Assembly: GCA_036023115.1 (NCBI GenBank) | Contig: JAYKKT010000089.1 | Coordinates: 9,725,001 to 9,789,000 of the forward strand | Direction of reading: 5' to 3' | Source of the DNA: Brasenia schreberi | Lineage: Eukaryota > Streptophyta > Magnoliopsida > Nymphaeales > Cabombaceae | DNA: 64,000 nt | Translations under genes and position numbers: made by a program | Shown: positions 59,801 to 64,000 of the stretch, in pieces | Layout: every line of letters begins with the position of its first letter | Numbering within the stretch: position 1 is the stretch's first letter | Notes under the pieces: model-generated | What the model saw: the letters and a program-made list of their open reading frames with translations, nothing else | Database searches by the model: none | What the model was told of the DNA's origin: nothing

Positions 59801-62371
59801 AAATGATATTTGTAGGGTAGAGATATATCCGGTAATCAGTCTTACATTAGAAATATTGCCGCAAGGAGAAGTCGAGAAGATATGCACAAGAATCCATAAC
59901 TCTGTTAGGTAGCTTGTCAAAATCGGAAGAACGTTAGTGAGAAGGTCACGAGCGTGATGCCCAGTGCCATGCATATGCGACAGGAGTCTTCCTAACCCAC
60001 CTTGCTATATATAAAAAAATAGATTGAGAACCTGATATATATTACTAAAGAATTATATACATATATTATATGTATGTATGATAGTCTTATATGCATAATA
60101 TGCTCGGTACACAATCCTCCATTTCACATGTTTTCACTTCTTCAAGTAACCTTGCATTACTCTTTTACTTTCCAAAACTATCTTCTAAAAGTTAGAACCA
60201 CTGCTTTTACTATCAAAATCACCTAAAAAAACTAATTATTTATATGATAGTGGTTTTATATTTTTTAAAGTAGTTTTGACAATGACAACATCAATTTTAA
60301 TAGGTAGAAGGTGGTTTTCAAATTTGGAGGAGTAGCAGAGGATGATGGAGGATGGAAGCAGATAGTTGAAGTGGTGGAATAATGTGAAATTAGAGATTAT
60401 GCATTGTACGCAATTATATACTTATACATATATATATATATATATATAGTGACTTTGAATTTTTTATTTTTCTAGCAAGATTTGCACTGGAATTTCCAAT
60501 GCTTCCGATTTCCATGAAGTGTGCGGATTAGGAAATATTTGGCGTTATTGTGGTCATCATCTTAACAGTAAAAAAAGCAAAGCAAAACCAAAACCAACGG
60601 ATTCAAACTACGGGTTCCTGTTAACCCAGAACTGACCGTCTATATAAAGTGCCAAATTGAAAACTTGACCTCATTTCATGAATGCCTTAAGATACAAGTG
60701 GCATTTTATTGAGATTCATCAACTAATTATATTTTATAGTATTAAATGCATCAACTGTCTATGTTTTAATAGGAATTTACTTTCCAAATCCTTCGACTAA
60801 TTATATTTATGTTTTAATAGGCAAGGGGAAACAAATATTTGGTCCCTATGTTGGTAGGTGCATATAGTTCAACTGAATCCCTTTTTTTTCTCTTTTGTTT
60901 CCTATTGTGATGCACTCAAAGGGTGCATGAGGTTAATTTTGAGTATTTTATGCAGAAAAAATAAAACACTGATATTTTAAAATTCATTTTGATAGGAAGT
61001 CAATCAGGTGGTTTATATTTCTCAACTTTATGCGGACCTAGAATGTCCCTCAGTCTAGGGCTGGTAAACAAGCTGAACAAACCCAACTGGACTAACAGGA
61101 AGCCATGTTAAATGAGCAGAACACAAGCCACTGCTTATAATTAAATCCTAATTTTTAAAATGATTTTTTTGTCATAAAATATGCAAATTTTATTTGAGAA
61201 AATGGTTTTCTAGTTGAGAATTAAATTGATCTTATGTTAATATACTCTTCTTTTGGTATTGAAAGACTTGATTTCTTAATTACATGACCTAGACGTACTT
61301 GGTTGTGTTCAGGTCATTTAGATCATGCATGACTTACGCAACTTAACCTAGCCAAACTGAGCAGCTCGGTTCGCTTACGAGCTCTAACTCGGGCACAACA
61401 AATCTTTCTCTTTTTTCTTTTAAAATTGAAAAAATCATACTAAAAGTACTAATTCCTATTATTATTTTTTATTGATAAATCATTATAGTTCAATAAAAAA
61501 CTAATTCCTACTATTAACAATGAAAATCCCAGTTTATGTCATGCTGCGTCTTTGTTGCTTCAAGTTCAAGCATCTGCCGCTAGCGTGACATGTAGGTGGG
61601 GTTGGTAAAACGGTTGAATCTACGGAAAACCACGGATATTAGGGACGGGTCCGGAGCTAATGGAAAGCACGGATATCGGAGATTGGTCCGCCGACATCTT
61701 ATTACTACGTTCACTAACGACAGTCTACATTCGAAGTTTCCGTAGCTTCATATATTCTTGACGGGTGGATCGACATATAACTCATAGATTCGAATGAGCA
61801 ACTGAAATAAATAAATAAATAAATAAATGTATATATAATACGATAAACGATCACATGCGATCCATTTAAAAAGAAAAATCTTTAAAGATTTCAACTATTC
61901 AACAAATCTTACAATGTGCATTACTCTTTTTGTGTCAAAAATCTCAATCATTGAACTTAAAAATCAAAAATTAAGAACTTTAAGAAGAATTTAATCGAAA
62001 AACGAATGTGCCCATGAATTATGGTCTCTCTCTCTCTCTCTCTCTCCATATATATATATAGATATAGATATAGATATAGATAGCGAGAGAGTGTGTGTGT
62101 GGTTGAGCTGGTGGGATGGCTAAAGGAGTCCTCTCAATTGCCTTATCACATCTTCATCGAGGTAAACCACCACAATTATCCCCTCGAACCAAGCTAGTTG
62201 CTAGTTCGACGATATATACATAGAAAGAGTCTAGATTTAAAAGATTATGATGAAAACTTTTCATTTAATGCACCTCAATCAATCATGTGGATTAAATGGT
62301 TTATGTGTTAACACCTCAACTAATTGAAAGGTTATGATGGATTCCTATTTTTCAAGTTTTCTACATCTAGA

Positions 62372-62448
<77 letters not shown>

Positions 62449-62780
62449 GACTTGTTTTATGTTGGTTGTTGGCTATTTAATACGTTCCTCCTCTAATTAT
62501 TTGAGAGATGTCTCTGTATGAACGCTGATAATCACAGTTAAGGCAGATAGGCTTTTTACGAAATTTCATTACAATACCAAGTTTTCCTGAATCCTGTGTC
62601 ATAATGACATCTTTTAAATTGTTCGATTGGTTACTTGTCCTGAAAGAAAATGACTTCTCTTTTCCGGTATGCTTGTCAGGACTCGTACCTACTTGAACTT
62701 AATTCCAAACTAAATTCTCAAAAAATAGGAAAAAGCCTTTCCGAACATGTATAACTATATTTGTTTTCACTATTGAAGCC
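59801..62780. other. AT-rich intergenic, microsatellites
   Basis: No gene seen. It includes (TA)n at about 60429-60448, AAAT repeats at about 61807-61828, and compound TC/TA/GATA tracts at 62025-62082 and TC/TA/TG at 62371-62448. Confidence 0.4.
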
Positions 62781-62789
62781 CGCCTTTTC

Positions 62790-62880
62790 TCTTCTGCAAG
62801 TCCTTTTCTTTTGGTTGCAAACAGGAGGCTGAAGCCAGGCATGCTTGTCCGGAAAATCGAACTCACTTTCAAAACTAATA
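62790..62880 (-). mobile_element. tRNA-derived SINE-like copy
   Basis: The reverse complement has GAGTTCGATTTTCCGGACAAGCATGCCTGGCTTCAGCCTCC. It matches the copy at 44118-44222. Confidence 0.5.
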
Positions 62881-62974
62881 AAGCCAAATGAATGAAGTAA
62901 ATAATTATATTATTTTATTTCCAATATTATTCTTATCATAGATGGTGCCGGTACTTCCATCAAATCTCAATGAA

Positions 62975-62988
62975 TCACACACACACAC

Positions 62989-63081
<93 letters not shown>
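62975..63081. repeat. (CA)n(TA)n microsatellite
   Basis: A short CA run, then about 45 uninterrupted TA units. A second long TA array is at 63839-63903. Confidence 0.95.
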
Positions 63082-63084
<3 letters not shown>

Positions 63085-63123
63085 GGACAGCTGCTCTTCC
63101 CATCTTCCATCATGAATAAAACG

Positions 63124-63335
63124 ATAGCTAAGCTTTTTCCCATATATTAGATGGATCGGTTACATGGATTTTTTGTTTTCACTTAAATCTATGATGTGTT
63201 ATGCTAGTTAACAATGCTCATAATTTATAGATTTCATAGTAGATAAGTCCGACAAAGTTTTACATTACCTGTCGAAAGCCTAACACAATCCTCTTCTTTT
63301 GTTCTTTATTTGGACCGGATATGCAAGAGTCATCA
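63124..63335 (-). mobile_element. Miniature RTE derivative (both LINE ends, no middle)
   Basis: On the minus strand, the 5' part (63335 to about 63228) has CTTGCAT, CCGGTCC, GTGTTAGGCTTTCGAC, AATGTAAAACTTTGTCGGA and ATTATGAGCAT. It follows the LINE 5' UTR at about 49669-49793 in order. It then joins directly to TTAACTAGCATAACACAT, AAAAAATCCATG and CCATCTAATAT(A)TGGGAAAAAGCTTAG, the LINE 3' end (about 52833-52920). Only about 210 bp remain of about 3.3 kb. Confidence 0.75.
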
Positions 63336-63462
63336 TTTATGACTGAAGTTATCGTATCATCATAAATGTAAAATACTTTTTCTTTCAATGGGATAAAGAT
63401 AATAATGAAAACGTAGCATCAGCAGTCTCCCTCAGTTTACATACATCTTTTCTATATATATA

Positions 63463-63467
63463 CATAT

Positions 63468-63499
<32 letters not shown>

Positions 63500-63512
63500 G
63501 TGTGTGTGTGTG
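63463..63512. repeat. Palindromic CA-TA-TG microsatellite
   Basis: (CA)n then (TA)n then (TG)n, self-complementary over about 45 bp. Confidence 0.9.
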
Positions 63513-63835
63513 AGTGATTGCCTATCACTGCACAATTGTTTTTGAAGGCATGAATAAACTGTCTTTTATCTTTTTAAAAACTCTTAATATTTTTAAGTTA
63601 TACTCGTACCAACAAAAAGCGATGAATAAACATATCAGAGGAGGACATGATCTAGTTTTGCATACAGCAGAAAGATTCAAATTGAGGATCTAGTTTTATA
63701 TGTAAGCAATACATGTGTATATATATGTATGAAAATTGGACATGGTCACTCATGTCTATCTATTGCTTGGTGATATGAGTCTAATTTAAAAGATCTAAGA
63801 GGTTTTAAAAAGGTATGTAAGATAATGGTATTACA

Positions 63836-63838
<3 letters not shown>

Positions 63839-63913
<75 letters not shown>

Positions 63914-63920
63914 ATATATA
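63839..63920. repeat. (TA)n microsatellite
   Basis: About 33 TA units, then TATG/TATA. The Ile/Tyr open frame over it is a repeat artefact. Confidence 0.95.
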
Positions 63921-64000
63921 ACAAAAGAAATCACAACAATTTGTTGCCAAAGATGGCTAATCTGTTTTTTTCTTTAATAACTGTATAATTAATATCTGTG

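Overview
The window is AT-rich nuclear DNA of a flowering plant. Its genes have short GT-AG introns, its families are plant-typical (L-type lectin receptor kinase, SAG12-like papain protease, CYP96 P450, homogentisate dioxygenase), and it carries plant-type RTE LINEs ending in TTG repeats, Ty3/gypsy and Ty1/copia remnants, tRNA-derived SINE-like repeats and many TA/CA/GA microsatellites. I cannot name the species from the sequence alone.

Layout. 1-5150: a hAT-like non-autonomous element, an unassigned stretch, and a decayed gypsy gag-protease remnant on the minus strand. 5236-6215: a lectin-receptor-kinase pseudogene. 6220-9900: SINE-like and hAT-like repeats. 10399-14905: a small, decayed gypsy element on the minus strand with candidate short LTRs. 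15222-18016: a decayed minus-strand RTE LINE. 18430-18840: a minisatellite. 19924-22097: a two-exon L-type lectin receptor kinase whose frame is broken by an exact 17-bp tandem duplication. 25557-30175: broken fragments of two unrelated genes in the same orientation, the 5' exons of a DHX35-type DEAH helicase followed by 3' exons of an NCL-type Na+/Ca2+ exchanger. 34260-35630: a copia remnant. 37180-41409: an intact nine-exon homogentisate 1,2-dioxygenase on the minus strand. 45538-47440: an intact two-exon SAG12-like cysteine protease. 49657-52941: a near full-length but dead RTE LINE flanked by a 20-bp target-site duplication. 53915-54636: a 5'-truncated second copy. 57588-59162: an intact intronless CYP96-type P450 on the minus strand. 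59200-64000: AT-rich repeats, including a miniature RTE derivative made of only the two ends.

The three intact genes (tyrosine catabolism, vacuolar or senescence proteolysis, and fatty-acyl or alkane hydroxylation) have no obvious shared pathway and look like ordinary dispersed plant genes. The window is dominated by transposon decay and gene-fragment debris. No new multi-gene system is evident. The least ordinary items are the DHX35/NCL fragment pair, the 17-bp frame-breaking duplication in the receptor kinase, and the end-to-end RTE derivative.
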